Notes: generated by a model not told the origin, from the sequence alone. DNA of 64,000 nucleotides from Nannocystis exedens (GCF_002343915.1 NZ_NETK01000001.1:5656001-5720000), one strand, 5' to 3'. Shown: positions 37,094 through 46,453, counted from the stretch's first letter. Numbers and translations: made by a program.

Positions 37094-39862
37094 TCAGGGC
37101 GTGTCGTTCGGGTCGGCCGGGTCGCTGTGGTGCAGCAGCTCGTCGCCGTCGCGGTGGCCGTCGCCGTCGCGGTCGACGCCGAGGCGGAAGCCCGAGCCGG
37201 GCGGCGTGCAGGTGTAGGTGACGGGCTTGCCGGTCTGGGCCAGCAGGCGCACGGCCGCGTCGCTGAGCGGCGGGATCGCCGAGAAGCTGGCGGTGTAGCT
37301 GCCGCCCGAGTAGGAGAGGCCGAGCTCGTGGCCGCCGACGTGGGCCTTGGCGACGAGGTCGCAGTCGCCGGCGTCGGCGCGCTGGCGCAGGAGGTCGATG
37401 CGCGGGCCGACGACCGCCCCGTTGCTGGCGGTGAGGCTGATCTGCTGGCCGACGATCGGCTTGAGGTTGGTGTCGAAGGCGAACGTGAACTCGGCGACCT
37501 GGCGCATCTGCTCGAAGTTGGTGAAGCCGTTCGGGGTGACCGGCGTGGCGACGAAGGCGTTGAAGAACCGCATCGGCGTGTCCTTCGAGCCGTCGTGGGT
37601 GTAGCCGAAGCCGCGGATCTGGTCGCCCTTGTGCGCGTCGTCGAAGAAGGCGCTGGCGACCGGGTCGTTGAAGACGGGGTCGCCGGCGGGGAAGCCGAAG
37701 GTCCCGACCTTGGTGTACATGTTGCGCAGGTGGGGGATCTTGAAGGTCTGCGAGAACTCGCCGCCGACGACCTCGCCGTCGCTGCCGAAGAAGCCGGGGT
37801 GCGGGTCGGTCGGGTTGGCGGTCGGGTCGAGGCGGTGGCAGCCCTCGCAGGTGAACTTGCGCTCGGGCACGAAGGCGAAGGTCTCGACGTTGACGAAGAA
37901 GTCGCGGCCGGCGGCCTGGTCGGCGTTGAGGCTGTCGTCGAGCGCGCGGATCGGGTTCGGCGGGTACATCACCTGCAACTGGAAGTCGGTGAAGGCCTGC
38001 ATCTGCTCGGCCGTCAGCGGCTCGTTGCGCCCGAGCAGGCCCTCGAAGGCGACGTTGAAGGCGTTGAAGGCGGCGGCCTCGCTGAAGGCGCCGCCGTCGG
38101 GCTGGACGTTGGGGCCCTGGCCCTCGCCGTTGCGGTCGCCGCGCCAGTGCATCGGCCCGTGGTTGGCGAGGCCGCGCAGGCTCTGGGTCGTCATCGGCCC
38201 CTTGTTCGGATGGAACGGGACCTGGAAGTCGAAGAACTCGTCCTTGAGGATGTTCGGCGGGTCGACGACGTCGAGGTCGGGGTCGCCGAGGTCCCACGCG
38301 AGCTCGTCCTTGTCGCCGAAGATGTGACACGACGCGCAGGCCTGGTCGCCGTTGCTCGAGGTGAGCGCGGCGTCGTAGAGGAACCGCCGGCCGGCCACCA
38401 GCGACGGCGGCTCCGGGTTGTGCATGGTGACGTGGCCGATCTCCTGGCGGTCGTCGGTGTCGATGATCGAGATGCCGTTGTCGAAGCGGGTCAGGACGTA
38501 CAGCCGGTCGCGGTACTCGTCGAGCACCAGGCCGGTCGGGCCGCCGCCGCTGACCGCGATCTGATCGATCTCGTCGGGCCAGTGGTCGTCGTCCTCGAGG
38601 TCGTCGGTGTCGTAGATCACGACCTTGTCGTTGCCGAGGACGGCGGTGTAGAGCGTGTCGCCGTCGGCGGTGATCGCCATGCCGAGGGTCTGCGAGACGC
38701 TGAGGGCGCCGGTGTCGTTGGGGATCTCGCCGCAGCAGTCGTCGCGGTCGATGTGCTTGTTGAGGTCGCGCGGGTGGACCGCGCCGCCGCTGCCGAGCAC
38801 GGTGATGCGGTTGTCGACGGTGTGGCCGCGGACGGTCGAGCCGGCGAATTCGCCGTGGCCCTCGAAGCGGACCTCGTTGCGCGCCTCGGTGTTGCTGACG
38901 TAGACCTTCCCGTTCTGCGGGTTGACGATCATGTTGAAGATGACCGTGCCGACGCTGCGGTAAAACCCGGCGTTGCCGGGCAGGAGCGCCGGCGTGGCCG
39001 CGTTGGCGTCGATGACGAAGACGTCCTTGTCGGGCAGGTTGAACTTGATCTTGCTGTCCCACCAGCGGCCGATCTCGTCGACCCAGTGCGCCCCGTCGTA
39101 CTTGACGATGAGGCTCATGTCGGGCTCGGGGATGCCGGCGTGGTTGGTGTTCGGCAGCGGGATGCCGCCGTCGGCCTGGCCGGTGTCGGGGATCACGCCG
39201 AGAGCGACGACGGCGGTGCGGTTGCCCGACACGAACGAGGCGGCGTAGACCTTGCTGCCGTTCGGTGAGACGGCGAGCGCGCGCGGGACGTCGCTGAACA
39301 GGTTGACGATCGTCAGCGGCGTGCCGCCGAGGCTGCTGCCGAGGTTGTTGGCGTTGAAGACCCAGACGTCGGCGCGGCCGACCCCCGGGGTGGTCAGCTG
39401 CGGGTCGAACGGCGCGTTCTGGCCGCGGTGCGCCGCGGTGATGAACGCCCGCGACTTGCCGGGCCCGGCGAACACGATATCCCGCGGCTCGTCGCCGACC
39501 AGCAGCGTGCGCTTGACATACGGGGTGTCGTCGTCGACATCGACGATGCTGACGCTGTCCGAGAGGTGATTGACGACCCACACCTCGTCGTCGTTGCGGA
39601 CCGCGACGGCGACGGGCTCGAGCCCGACGGGCACCGACGCAAGGTGCTCGAGGCTGCCGTCGTGCTTGATCTCGTAGGCCTCGAGCCGGTTGTCCGGGGT
39701 GTTGACCGCGTAGAGGCGGGTCCGAGCCTGATTCATCGCCAGCGGGCGCACCTGGCCGCTCTCGAAGGCGGCGAACGGGGCGGCGGCGCGTGCGGACTCA
39801 ATGGTGCCGCCTATGACGAGGAGCGTGACGAGCGAGCTGATGCACAGATTGCGAGTTTCCAT
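37094..39862 (-). CDS. YVTN beta-propeller / di-haem cytochrome c peroxidase-like fusion
   Basis: A 922-residue exported protein (signal peptide around METRNLCISSLVTLLVIGGTIESARAAA). Residues about 30-480 form a seven-bladed YVTN/40-residue propeller (LYAVNTPDNRLEAYEI, VWVVNHLSDSVSIVD, LYVLTRFDNGISIID). Residues about 500-800 resemble di-haem cytochrome c peroxidase/MauG, with haem sites CASCH and CEGCH. The C-terminus has a calcium-loop-like DRDGDGHRDGDE. It probably performs periplasmic or surface electron transfer or peroxide reduction. ATG 39862 is preferred over GTG 39871. It stands alone. Confidence 0.87.
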   Translation of the reverse strand: METRNLCISSLVTLLVIGGTIESARAAAPFAAFESGQVRPLAMNQARTRLYAVNTPDNRLEAYEIKHDGSLEHLASVPVGLEPVAVAVRNDDEVWVVNHLSDSVSIVDVDDDTPYVKRTLLVGDEPRDIVFAGPGKSRAFITAAHRGQNAPFDPQLTTPGVGRADVWVFNANNLGSSLGGTPLTIVNLFSDVPRALAVSPNGSKVYAASFVSGNRTAVVALGVIPDTGQADGGIPLPNTNHAGIPEPDMSLIVKYDGAHWVDEIGRWWDSKIKFNLPDKDVFVIDANAATPALLPGNAGFYRSVGTVIFNMIVNPQNGKVYVSNTEARNEVRFEGHGEFAGSTVRGHTVDNRITVLGSGGAVHPRDLNKHIDRDDCCGEIPNDTGALSVSQTLGMAITADGDTLYTAVLGNDKVVIYDTDDLEDDDHWPDEIDQIAVSGGGPTGLVLDEYRDRLYVLTRFDNGISIIDTDDRQEIGHVTMHNPEPPSLVAGRRFLYDAALTSSNGDQACASCHIFGDKDELAWDLGDPDLDVVDPPNILKDEFFDFQVPFHPNKGPMTTQSLRGLANHGPMHWRGDRNGEGQGPNVQPDGGAFSEAAAFNAFNVAFEGLLGRNEPLTAEQMQAFTDFQLQVMYPPNPIRALDDSLNADQAAGRDFFVNVETFAFVPERKFTCEGCHRLDPTANPTDPHPGFFGSDGEVVGGEFSQTFKIPHLRNMYTKVGTFGFPAGDPVFNDPVASAFFDDAHKGDQIRGFGYTHDGSKDTPMRFFNAFVATPVTPNGFTNFEQMRQVAEFTFAFDTNLKPIVGQQISLTASNGAVVGPRIDLLRQRADAGDCDLVAKAHVGGHELGLSYSGGSYTASFSAIPPLSDAAVRLLAQTGKPVTYTCTPPGSGFRLGVDRDGDGHRDGDELLHHSDPADPNDTP

Positions 39863-40022
39863 CGCAGTCACAATACCGAGGCGCCGCCGCCGCCGACAAG
39901 GACCGATCGATGCCCCCTGTGATGATTCTGAATGTCATGGGAAGACAGAATCGAGAGCACATGTATGTACAGTGCGGCAAGGGGATCATCAGGGGCGTCC
40001 CGAACACGCCTCGCGCCCGCTC

Positions 40023-40922
40023 TCACCACCGTCCGTCGTGCTCCTCGGCGACCCCGGTGAGGCCCTGAAGCGGCACCGAGGCCCCGCCGAGCCGCAATTC
40101 GCCCTCGACCTCGACGAACAGTTCATTGTGCTGGAGGTCGACGAGGAAGGGCACGAGCGGCGGAATCGTCACACGGTCGCGATGGACGCGCCGGGGCCGC
40201 ACGACGAGGTCGAGCTCCCGCGAGCGGACCCGCCAGGGCGCCGCGAGGTCCCCGCGGTCGTAATCGAAGTCGACGTCGGGGTCGAGGCGGTGCCACGCCC
40301 CGCGCCAGAACACCTGGGTGTAGCGCTGGGCATAAGCGCCGTGGTTGACGAGAGAGGCGAGCGCGATGTCGTCATTTTGCACCGCGAGCCATTGCCAGGA
40401 GGCGCGCCGCGGGACGACGCCGAAGCAATGATCGTAGTAGGAGCGCGCGGTGTCGACGACGAAGCGCCGCCCCGAGACCTCGACCTCGCCGCGGACGCGG
40501 TTGAAGAATCGATGCAACAGGGCGTAGCTGCACCGGAAATAGTTGTCCCGGCGGGTGAACGGCAGGCCCTCGCGGCAGATCTCGAGGTCGACCCGCAGCT
40601 CCGGCGTGCGCGCGCGAAACGCGGCCCGGCCGTCGCCGTCGCCGCGGTACTCGAGGTCGACGGCGCCGCGGTGCCGCAGGTCGAGCACGCCCGGGGTCTG
40701 CGCGCGGTCGAGGTAGAGGTTGCGGTCGACCGACCAACTGTCATCGCCGGCGAGGTCGCACAGCCACAGGCGGAACTTGTCGACCGCGAACGCGCGCGCA
40801 AACGACCAACTCATGTAAACCCCTGCGCGCGGGTCGTGAAGATCGGAGAACCACCACTCTTTCTGCCGCAGCGCGCCCTCGGCGCGGGGCGTGCGGACGA
40901 GCCACTTCTCTTCGAGCTGCAT
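40023..40922 (-). CDS. hypothetical protein, lipocalin-like/AttH or DUF2804-like
   Basis: A 299-residue soluble, beta-rich protein without a signal peptide. Its start MQLEEKWLVRTPRAEGALRQKEWWFSDLHDPRAGVYMSWSF and the motif SYYDHCFGVVPRRASWQWLAVQND recall large lipocalin-like hydrolase/hydratase folds (AttH, CrtC, DUF2804), but the match is weak and no catalytic residues can be assigned. The ATG at 40922 has a poor ribosome site. Alone between the cytochrome fusion and the TIGR03790 lipoprotein. Confidence 0.7.
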   Translation of the reverse strand: MQLEEKWLVRTPRAEGALRQKEWWFSDLHDPRAGVYMSWSFARAFAVDKFRLWLCDLAGDDSWSVDRNLYLDRAQTPGVLDLRHRGAVDLEYRGDGDGRAAFRARTPELRVDLEICREGLPFTRRDNYFRCSYALLHRFFNRVRGEVEVSGRRFVVDTARSYYDHCFGVVPRRASWQWLAVQNDDIALASLVNHGAYAQRYTQVFWRGAWHRLDPDVDFDYDRGDLAAPWRVRSRELDLVVRPRRVHRDRVTIPPLVPFLVDLQHNELFVEVEGELRLGGASVPLQGLTGVAEEHDGRW

Positions 40923-41047
40923 ATTAAGTCCTGTCAATAACGATGTTTGATGAGCGTCGCGGCCGACGCCCGCGGATCGCGGCGCGGGCGTGCGGAGCGT
41001 CGCGCGAGGCGATGAAACCCCGGCGCAATCCAACAAATGACAGTAGT

Positions 41048-42490
41048 TCAGCCGGGCCCGACGATCCGGTAGAAGGGTTCGGTCGCGTCGGGGATGTCGA
41101 CTTCGTGGATCGCGTTGAAGGGCGGGGTGAAATCGCCCTGCGCCGTCCACGGGCCCCGCTCGCTCGGGCCCGATTCGATGGTGTACGTCACGCCCGGCGC
41201 GAATTGCGTCGTCCGGATCCGGAGGGCGAGGGCGTCGGGGTCGAACTCGATCGTCGCGCCGGCGTACGGGCGCGCCAGCGGTTCTCCCACGAATACGCCC
41301 TCGCCGGGCCAATTCACCGACTTCCAGTAGGCCTCGATCAGCGTCTCGCCGCGCCAGTAGTGCGGCACGAGCACCTGCGTCTCGGGGAATTTCGTCGGGT
41401 AGTTGCACGGCTCGGTCGCGGTGCCGTAGCTGCCGGTCGCGCCGGCCTCGAGCCAGCGGCAGATGCTCATCTGCCCGCTGTCGCAGATCTGCCCGCCGTA
41501 GGAGGTGAGGTGGTCGGCGACAGCGCCGGGCAGGTAGGTGTTGTCGGCGATCCCGGGCACGTCGGCGAGGCCCGTGAAGTAGAAGAGGATGTCGGTCTCG
41601 CCCTCGAGCGCGTTCGAGCCCATGCCCATGGCGTTGTCGATGTACTCCATGGCGATCCGCTCCGGGCTCCACTGGTCGACCGTGGCCATGAAGGAGGGCC
41701 AGCGGACGCTGCGGTCGGGGTCGGTGGTGCGCACGAAGTAGCCGGTGCCGCTCGGCGCGGTGCCGTCGGCCGCGACGCCGCGGTCGATCAGCGCCTGCAC
41801 GTGCTCGAGCGAGGTGCCGGCGAGGTGCATGGCCGGCCGCAGGCCGTGATCGGTGAACGGCCGCAGCGAGCTCGAATCGTAGTAGCCGCTCGGCGCGGTC
41901 TCGCTGCACGGCTGACTGCAGTACTTGTCGGGGTCGTGGCCGAGCGCGAAGGCGCTGACGAGCGACTGACACTCGACGCGGTAGGGCTTCGTCCAGGTGA
42001 TCGCCAGCGCCTGGATGTCGGGGCCGAGGGCGGCGTCGACCTGTCCCTTGAGACCGGCGAAGACGTCGGCCGCGAGCGCGTCGCCGGGCGGGGCGAAGCT
42101 GAGGACGACGAGGTTGTCCGCCGGCAAGCCGCGGGCCGCGAGGTAGTACTCGGCGACGGCCATCGACTGCGGGTCCTGGTCGTTGGCGAGGACGGCCAGC
42201 TCCTCCGGCTGGATCGAGGCGCGCGGGAGGATCACGGTCGGCGCGACCGGGCCGCCGGTGGTGCTGCCGGTGGTGGTGAGCGGCTCGGCGGTGGTGGTGC
42301 CGGCGCTCGAGCTGGTCGAAGAGCCAGGTTCATCGCCGGTGGTCGAGGTGGTCGGCGCGGCGGTCGGGTCGGCGGTGGTCGCGGTCGTCGTGCTGCCCGT
42401 GGTCGCGGCGGTGTCGGTGCCGTCGCCGGCGCTCGGGCTGCAGGCGCACGCGAACAGGAGGGCCGCGGAGAGGCGCGCGGGCTGAGACAT
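41048..42490 (-). CDS. TIGR03790 family lipoprotein with Thr-rich linker
   Basis: A 480-residue exported protein. Signal peptide MSQPARLSAALLFACACSPSAGDG with lipobox Cys, about 60 residues of Thr/Ser/Gly/Ala linker, then the TIGR03790 pattern: LAVLANDQDPQSMAVAEYYLAARGLPADNLV, LAITWTKPYRVECQSLVSAFALG and YIDNAMGMGSNALEGETDILFYFTGL. The end resembles a fibronectin-like domain (YTIESGPSERGPW). The function is unknown; the family is mostly planctomycete, myxobacterial and acidobacterial. A palindrome copy (42039-42058, ACCTGTCC-CTTG-AGACCGGC) lies in the gene. Confidence 0.85.
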   Translation of the reverse strand: MSQPARLSAALLFACACSPSAGDGTDTAATTGSTTTATTADPTAAPTTSTTGDEPGSSTSSSAGTTTAEPLTTTGSTTGGPVAPTVILPRASIQPEELAVLANDQDPQSMAVAEYYLAARGLPADNLVVLSFAPPGDALAADVFAGLKGQVDAALGPDIQALAITWTKPYRVECQSLVSAFALGHDPDKYCSQPCSETAPSGYYDSSSLRPFTDHGLRPAMHLAGTSLEHVQALIDRGVAADGTAPSGTGYFVRTTDPDRSVRWPSFMATVDQWSPERIAMEYIDNAMGMGSNALEGETDILFYFTGLADVPGIADNTYLPGAVADHLTSYGGQICDSGQMSICRWLEAGATGSYGTATEPCNYPTKFPETQVLVPHYWRGETLIEAYWKSVNWPGEGVFVGEPLARPYAGATIEFDPDALALRIRTTQFAPGVTYTIESGPSERGPWTAQGDFTPPFNAIHEVDIPDATEPFYRIVGPG

Positions 42491-42681
42491 GCGGCGAGCG
42501 TATCAGCCGGCCCCTCGCGCGCTCTGGGGGCCGGAGACGACGTTCCGAGGCCTCAACGGCCGCGTCCCGAGCCCGAGGCGTGAAGGACCGGTCACGCGTG
42601 CGAGCACTTGCGCGAGATTTCGATCCCCGGAGCGCCCCGGCGCACGTGCCGACGGCGCCAGGTTGCGAGGCGTCCGAGGCT

Positions 42682-43413
42682 TCAGTAGCCGCGACCGCCG
42701 CGGCGCGGGAAGCCGCTGGTGCTGCGCCACAGCGCGGGGTCGTCGGGGCCGCGCGAGTAGCGACGGGCGGCGAGGCCCGCCTCGCCGTTGGCGGCGAACC
42801 AGAGGAAGACGGCGACGACGGTCATCATCGTGCGACCGCTGGCGATCGCGTAGGCGCCGAGGCCGAAGGCGGCGAACTTGCCGACGGCGGCGGCGATCTC
42901 GGTGGCGCGCAGCGGGCCCATGCGCGCCGACAGCAGGGCGCGGAAGACGCGGCCGCCGTCCATCGGGAAGGCCGGCAGCAGGTTGAAGACGCCGAGGCCG
43001 AGGTTGGCCCACGCGAGCGCGCCGACGAAGGAGTGCGGGGTGGCGTCGCCGGTGAGCGCGGAGAGGCCGAAGAACAGGCCCGAGAGCAGGAAGCTGACGA
43101 CCGGGCCGGCGATGGCGACCATGAACTCCTCACGCGGAGGCATGTGCGCGCCCTCGATCTGGGCGACGCCGCCGATCGGGAGGAGCAAGATCTGCCGGGT
43201 CGAGATCCCAAAGCTGCGCGCCGTCAGGGCGTGGCCGAACTCGTGCGCCACGACCGAGGCGAACACCGCCAGGAGGAAGGCCAGACCGGAGACGACGGCG
43301 GCGGGACCGCCGCCGTAGCTGCTCAGAACCGCCCACAAGAGCACGAGGACGAAGGAGGCGTGGACCCGCGTCTCGATGCCGAACAGTCGGCCAAGCGACC
43401 ATGACCATTGCAT
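42682..43413 (-). CDS. site-2 protease family (M50) intramembrane metallopeptidase
   Basis: A 243-residue rhomboid-like-topology zinc protease: start MQWSWSLGRLFGIETRVHASF, catalytic H57-E58-x2-H61 in VVAHEFGHALTAR, and the second zinc site D152 in NLLPAFPMDGGRVFRALL. This is the SpoIVFB-type group (N-terminal HEFGH then NxxPxxPxDGG). The usual C-terminal CBS pair is absent; the protein ends with an Arg/Gly-rich tail (FPRRGGRGY). Likely cleaves membrane-anchored regulators; the substrate is unknown. Confidence 0.93.
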   Translation of the reverse strand: MQWSWSLGRLFGIETRVHASFVLVLLWAVLSSYGGGPAAVVSGLAFLLAVFASVVAHEFGHALTARSFGISTRQILLLPIGGVAQIEGAHMPPREEFMVAIAGPVVSFLLSGLFFGLSALTGDATPHSFVGALAWANLGLGVFNLLPAFPMDGGRVFRALLSARMGPLRATEIAAAVGKFAAFGLGAYAIASGRTMMTVVAVFLWFAANGEAGLAARRYSRGPDDPALWRSTSGFPRRGGRGY

Positions 43414-43562
43414 GATGAAGCCACCATGCGCACGCGTCGGCGAGGGTCAAGGTCGCCGGGCGCGCCAGGCAGGCAGCGGTGAGGCGAAGCGCACGGGGAC
43501 GCTCCCGGGCGAGCGGCGGCGGCGATGGCGCGGCCGGGAGGTCTGCGTCCGGCCGGTGCTGA

Positions 43563-44208
43563 ACCTGGCGCGAGGGACAGGTGGTTTGCGAGGGTTATTC
43601 CCCGGCGGCGGCGAGGCGCGCCCGAAGCGTGAGGTCCTCGGGGCGACCCGCACTTTGAACCAAGGGGTCCGAGAGGACAGGCGCCGGCGGCGGGGGTGTC
43701 CTCGAGGACAGTCTGCGTCTCCGCGCGGAGGATGTTTAAAAGGACAGGTGGCGATGCCGGAGAGCCGCTCGTGAGCAGCCTGCGCCTCCGCGCGGAGGAT
43801 GTCCGGAAGGACGGGTGACGATGCCGGAGAAGCGCCGTGAGCAGCCTGCGCCTCAGCGGAGGATGTCCGGAAGGACAGGTGACGATGCCGGAGAAGCGCG
43901 CGTGGGCAGCCTGCGCCTCCGCGCGGAGGGTGTCCGGAAGGACAGGTGACGATGTCGGAGAAGCGCTCGTGGGCAGTGCGCGCCTCCGCGCGAAAGATGT
44001 CCGGAAGGACAGGTGACGATGTCGGAGAAGCGCGCGTGCACCGCCTGCTCAGGCGGTCCCAGAGGACAGCCCGCGGTCGCGGGGCGAGATGTCCGAAGGG
44101 ACAGGTTTCTGCCGGGGACAGCCGGCTCGTACGGCCGAGGTCGCGGGCTCGCGGCTGTCCTCGGGGACAGCCAAGGCGCACCGTCGACGGCTGTCCCGCA
44201 GCGCAGGT
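43563..44208. repeat. tandem-repeat array (about 66-bp units) with many palindromes
   Basis: The 43414-44207 intergenic region has no gene. Units starting (g)cctgcgcctccgcgcgg begin at 43711, 43778, 43844, 43909 and 43976, giving periods of 67, 66, 65 and 67 bp. Each carries one palindrome (43730-43749, 43797-43816, 43861-43880, 43928-43947, 43995-44014; loop mostly GGAA) followed by gtgacgatg. Variable unit length breaks any frame, so it is not coding. More palindromes flank the array at 43563, 43663, 43694, 44052, 44087, 44153 (perfect GGCTGTCC-TCGG-GGACAGCC) and 44189, the last ending on the nitroreductase stop codon. Confidence 0.9.
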
Positions 44209-44801
44209 CAGCCGGCGGGGCTGTAGCGGCCGCGGTGGACGAAGCTGGCGGCGGGGACGCGGCTGCTGGCGCTCTCGCGGGCGCGCAGGCTCTCGGGCAG
44301 GTCGGCGGGGTCGCCGGGGGCGCCGACGGCGATCGCGGCCATCGCCTCGAAGTCGGGTTCGGGGACGCCGAGCTCGGTGTAGGCCTTGGCCTCGTCGAAG
44401 CCGGCCATGGCGTGGGCGTAGAGGCCGAGGACGCGGGCCTGCAGGGCGAGGGACATCCACGCGCTGCCGCAGTCGAAGCCGGCGTGGCGGTTGGGCTTGC
44501 CGGAGCCGGCGAAGCGGCGGCGACCGAACAGGATCATCACCAGCGGGGCGTTGTGGGCCCACGACTGGTTGAACGGGACCAGGCAGCCGAGTACGCGCTT
44601 GTGGTCCTCGGTGCCGGGGCCGTGACCGTACACGACCGTCCACGGCTGCTCGTTGTAGCTGGACGGGGCCCAGCGCATGGCCTCGAACAGGCTGGCGAGC
44701 TGCGCGTCGGTCAGCGGCTCGGGCCGGAAGGCGCGCGGCGACCAGCGGTCGAGGAACATGGGGTGGACGTCGGCGTCGGGCGTGCGGGTTGTCGCGGTCA
44801 T
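44208..44801 (-). CDS. nitroreductase family protein
   Basis: A 197-residue FMN-dependent oxidoreductase: FLDRWSPRAFRPEPLTDAQLASLFEAMRWAPSSYNEQPWTVVY is the family start with the FMN-binding Arg/Ser region, followed by CGSAWMSLALQARVLGLYAHAMAGFD and AIAVGAPGDPADLPESLR. Such enzymes reduce nitroaromatics or quinones; the physiological substrate is unknown. The gene ends in the palindrome at 44189-44208. It lies 38 bp downstream of the heparinase-like gene, on the same strand. Confidence 0.93.
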   Translation of the reverse strand: MTATTRTPDADVHPMFLDRWSPRAFRPEPLTDAQLASLFEAMRWAPSSYNEQPWTVVYGHGPGTEDHKRVLGCLVPFNQSWAHNAPLVMILFGRRRFAGSGKPNRHAGFDCGSAWMSLALQARVLGLYAHAMAGFDEAKAYTELGVPEPDFEAMAAIAVGAPGDPADLPESLRARESASSRVPAASFVHRGRYSPAG

Positions 44802-44839
44802 GGGGCGACCGATCTAGCACAGGGCCCGGTCTGCGGGGC

Positions 44840-46453
44840 TCAGGGCAGCGGCTCGAAGGCGATCTCGAGGCCGCCGGGACCGACCGGCAGGGCGAGGCAG
44901 TGACGCGGTGCCGGGCTCGCCATGGCGGTCCAGCCCGGGGCGGCGGTGGTCTGCCAGCGCAGGTCGGCGGGACCGCGCACGGCGAAGCGGCGACCGCCCG
45001 GCGTACACACGCGGACCCGCGGGCCGTCGACCTCGAGGGCGCAGGTCTGCGGGAGGTGGACCCGCATGGTCGCAGGGACAGGTTCGCCGTGGTCGGGGAC
45101 GACGCGGTCGAGGCAGCGCAGGACCCGGCCGTCCCAGGCCAGCCGCCGGTGGTGGACCGCCGGCGAGCGGAAGCCGCGCACGCCGGCCGAGAGCTCGGAT
45201 GTCCCGAAGGACAGATCGACGAGCTCGCCGCGGCCGCCGATCCGGTGGCTGGCCCAAAGTTCATGTTGGTCGCGGTCGCCGGGGCCGACGGTGACGGTGT
45301 TGTGGGCGCGAGTGCTGCGGGCGTAGGTCCGCTCGGGGCCGACCTCGTAGGTGCCGACGCCGGCGTCGACGACCACCCGCTCGCCGCCGAGCGACAGCTC
45401 GTAGCCGAGCCAGTCGCCGTGGATGTGGCCGACCTGCTGCGGCATGCCGAGGCCGCCGGCGTTCCACAACAAGGTCCACGGGCCCCAGGCGCGGCGGAAC
45501 AGGCCGGAGGCGGGGGCGTTGTAATCTGTCCCCTGAGACAGGCTCCCGCCGCAGCGGGTCGCCAGCGCGGCGGGGGTGACGAGGCCGCGCTGGCTGTCGC
45601 CGAACAGCGCGACGTCGCCGTCGGGGTGGGTGAAGGCGGGCAGGACGGCGAGCATGCGCGCGAGGTCGTCGCGCAAGCGCTGGCCGGCCCGCGGATCGGC
45701 ACGCTCGGGGCCGAGGGCGACCACGCCGGCGAGCTGCTCGGCGAGCAGGCAATGATAGGAGGGCGTGCGCTCGCGGTGGAAGCCGTCGAGCGCGAGCTGC
45801 TCGGCGGTGACCGCCGCGAACCGGGCGACCGCGGGCGCGAGCAGGTGGGCGCGCGGACCGTCGAGGGCCAGCGCGCCGGCGGCCAGCGCGGCGAGGTCGG
45901 TCCACAGGTGATTGCCGTCGAGGTGGTGCTCGAGGTGCCGCTCGAGGTGCCGCAATTGCCCGGCGAGCGAGGCGAGCAGGCGCCGGCGGGTCATGCCGTC
46001 GAGAGCGTCGATATGTCCCGAGAGCCAGCCGAGCCAGTGCAGCGATCGCACCGCCGTCGGGTACGGCTCCCAGCCGACGCCCTCGGTATGGTTGGCGATC
46101 CAGTGGTCGATCGTCGCCAGCGCCACTTCCGGCGCGAGCCGCTGCAGCCAGCCGTGGTAATGCAGGGTGTAGAGGTAGAGCAGGCCGACCGGCGGGTCCC
46201 AGCCGGCGCGCAGCGGGTCGTGCGGGGGCTGTCCCAAGAGACAGACGCCGTCGGGGCCCGGCTCGCCCTCGGGCGTGGGCGCGGGCATGCGGGCGAGCAG
46301 GCCGGTGAGGCCCTCGAGGCTGGTGGCCCTGGGCCGACGCGCGGGGCCGCCGAGGCGCCTGCGCAGCTGGTAGGCGATCTGCCGCGGAGGCAGGTGCGAC
46401 GCCGTGCGGAAAAGCGTCCCGGGGCCGTGACGGAAGAGCCGGGAGGTGGTCAT
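44840..46453 (-). CDS. heparinase II/III-like polysaccharide lyase
   Basis: A 537-residue protein. The N-terminal half (about 60-290) is an alpha/alpha toroid (YLYTLHYHGWLQRLAP, WEPYPTAVRSLHWLGWL, NHLWTDLAALAAGALAL, ERTPSYHCLLAEQLA); the second half (about 310-530) is the heparinase II/III beta-sandwich with HIHGDWLGYELSLGGERVVVDAGVGTY. Such lyases cut or edit uronic-acid polysaccharides, which suits its place after wecC, whose stop codon its ATG overlaps (ATGA). No signal peptide is obvious. Four dispersed palindromes lie within the gene. Confidence 0.9.
   Translation of the reverse strand: MTTSRLFRHGPGTLFRTASHLPPRQIAYQLRRRLGGPARRPRATSLEGLTGLLARMPAPTPEGEPGPDGVCLLGQPPHDPLRAGWDPPVGLLYLYTLHYHGWLQRLAPEVALATIDHWIANHTEGVGWEPYPTAVRSLHWLGWLSGHIDALDGMTRRRLLASLAGQLRHLERHLEHHLDGNHLWTDLAALAAGALALDGPRAHLLAPAVARFAAVTAEQLALDGFHRERTPSYHCLLAEQLAGVVALGPERADPRAGQRLRDDLARMLAVLPAFTHPDGDVALFGDSQRGLVTPAALATRCGGSLSQGTDYNAPASGLFRRAWGPWTLLWNAGGLGMPQQVGHIHGDWLGYELSLGGERVVVDAGVGTYEVGPERTYARSTRAHNTVTVGPGDRDQHELWASHRIGGRGELVDLSFGTSELSAGVRGFRSPAVHHRRLAWDGRVLRCLDRVVPDHGEPVPATMRVHLPQTCALEVDGPRVRVCTPGGRRFAVRGPADLRWQTTAAPGWTAMASPAPRHCLALPVGPGGLEIAFEPLP
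45064..46246. repeat. four palindromes inside the heparinase-like gene
   Basis: 45064-45083 (GCATGGTC-GCAG-GGACAGGT), 45197-45216 (GGATGTCC-CGAA-GGACAGAT), 45524-45543 (ATCTGTCC-CCTG-AGACAGGC) and 46227-46246 (GGCTGTCC-CAAG-AGACAGAC). On the coding strand they read LSFGTS, LSQGTD and CLLGQ, so frames differ. Confidence 0.8.

Noticed and set aside
43711..44042. CRISPR array
   Set aside because: Units differ along their whole length, there are no unique spacers between identical repeats, and no cas gene is in the window.
43447..45702. Minus-strand frame through the tandem array that repeats 'CPSGH' and 'RHRHLSFRT' peptides
   Set aside because: Units vary from 65 to 67 bp so the frame shifts from one to the next, and the frame then runs out of register over the nitroreductase and heparinase genes.
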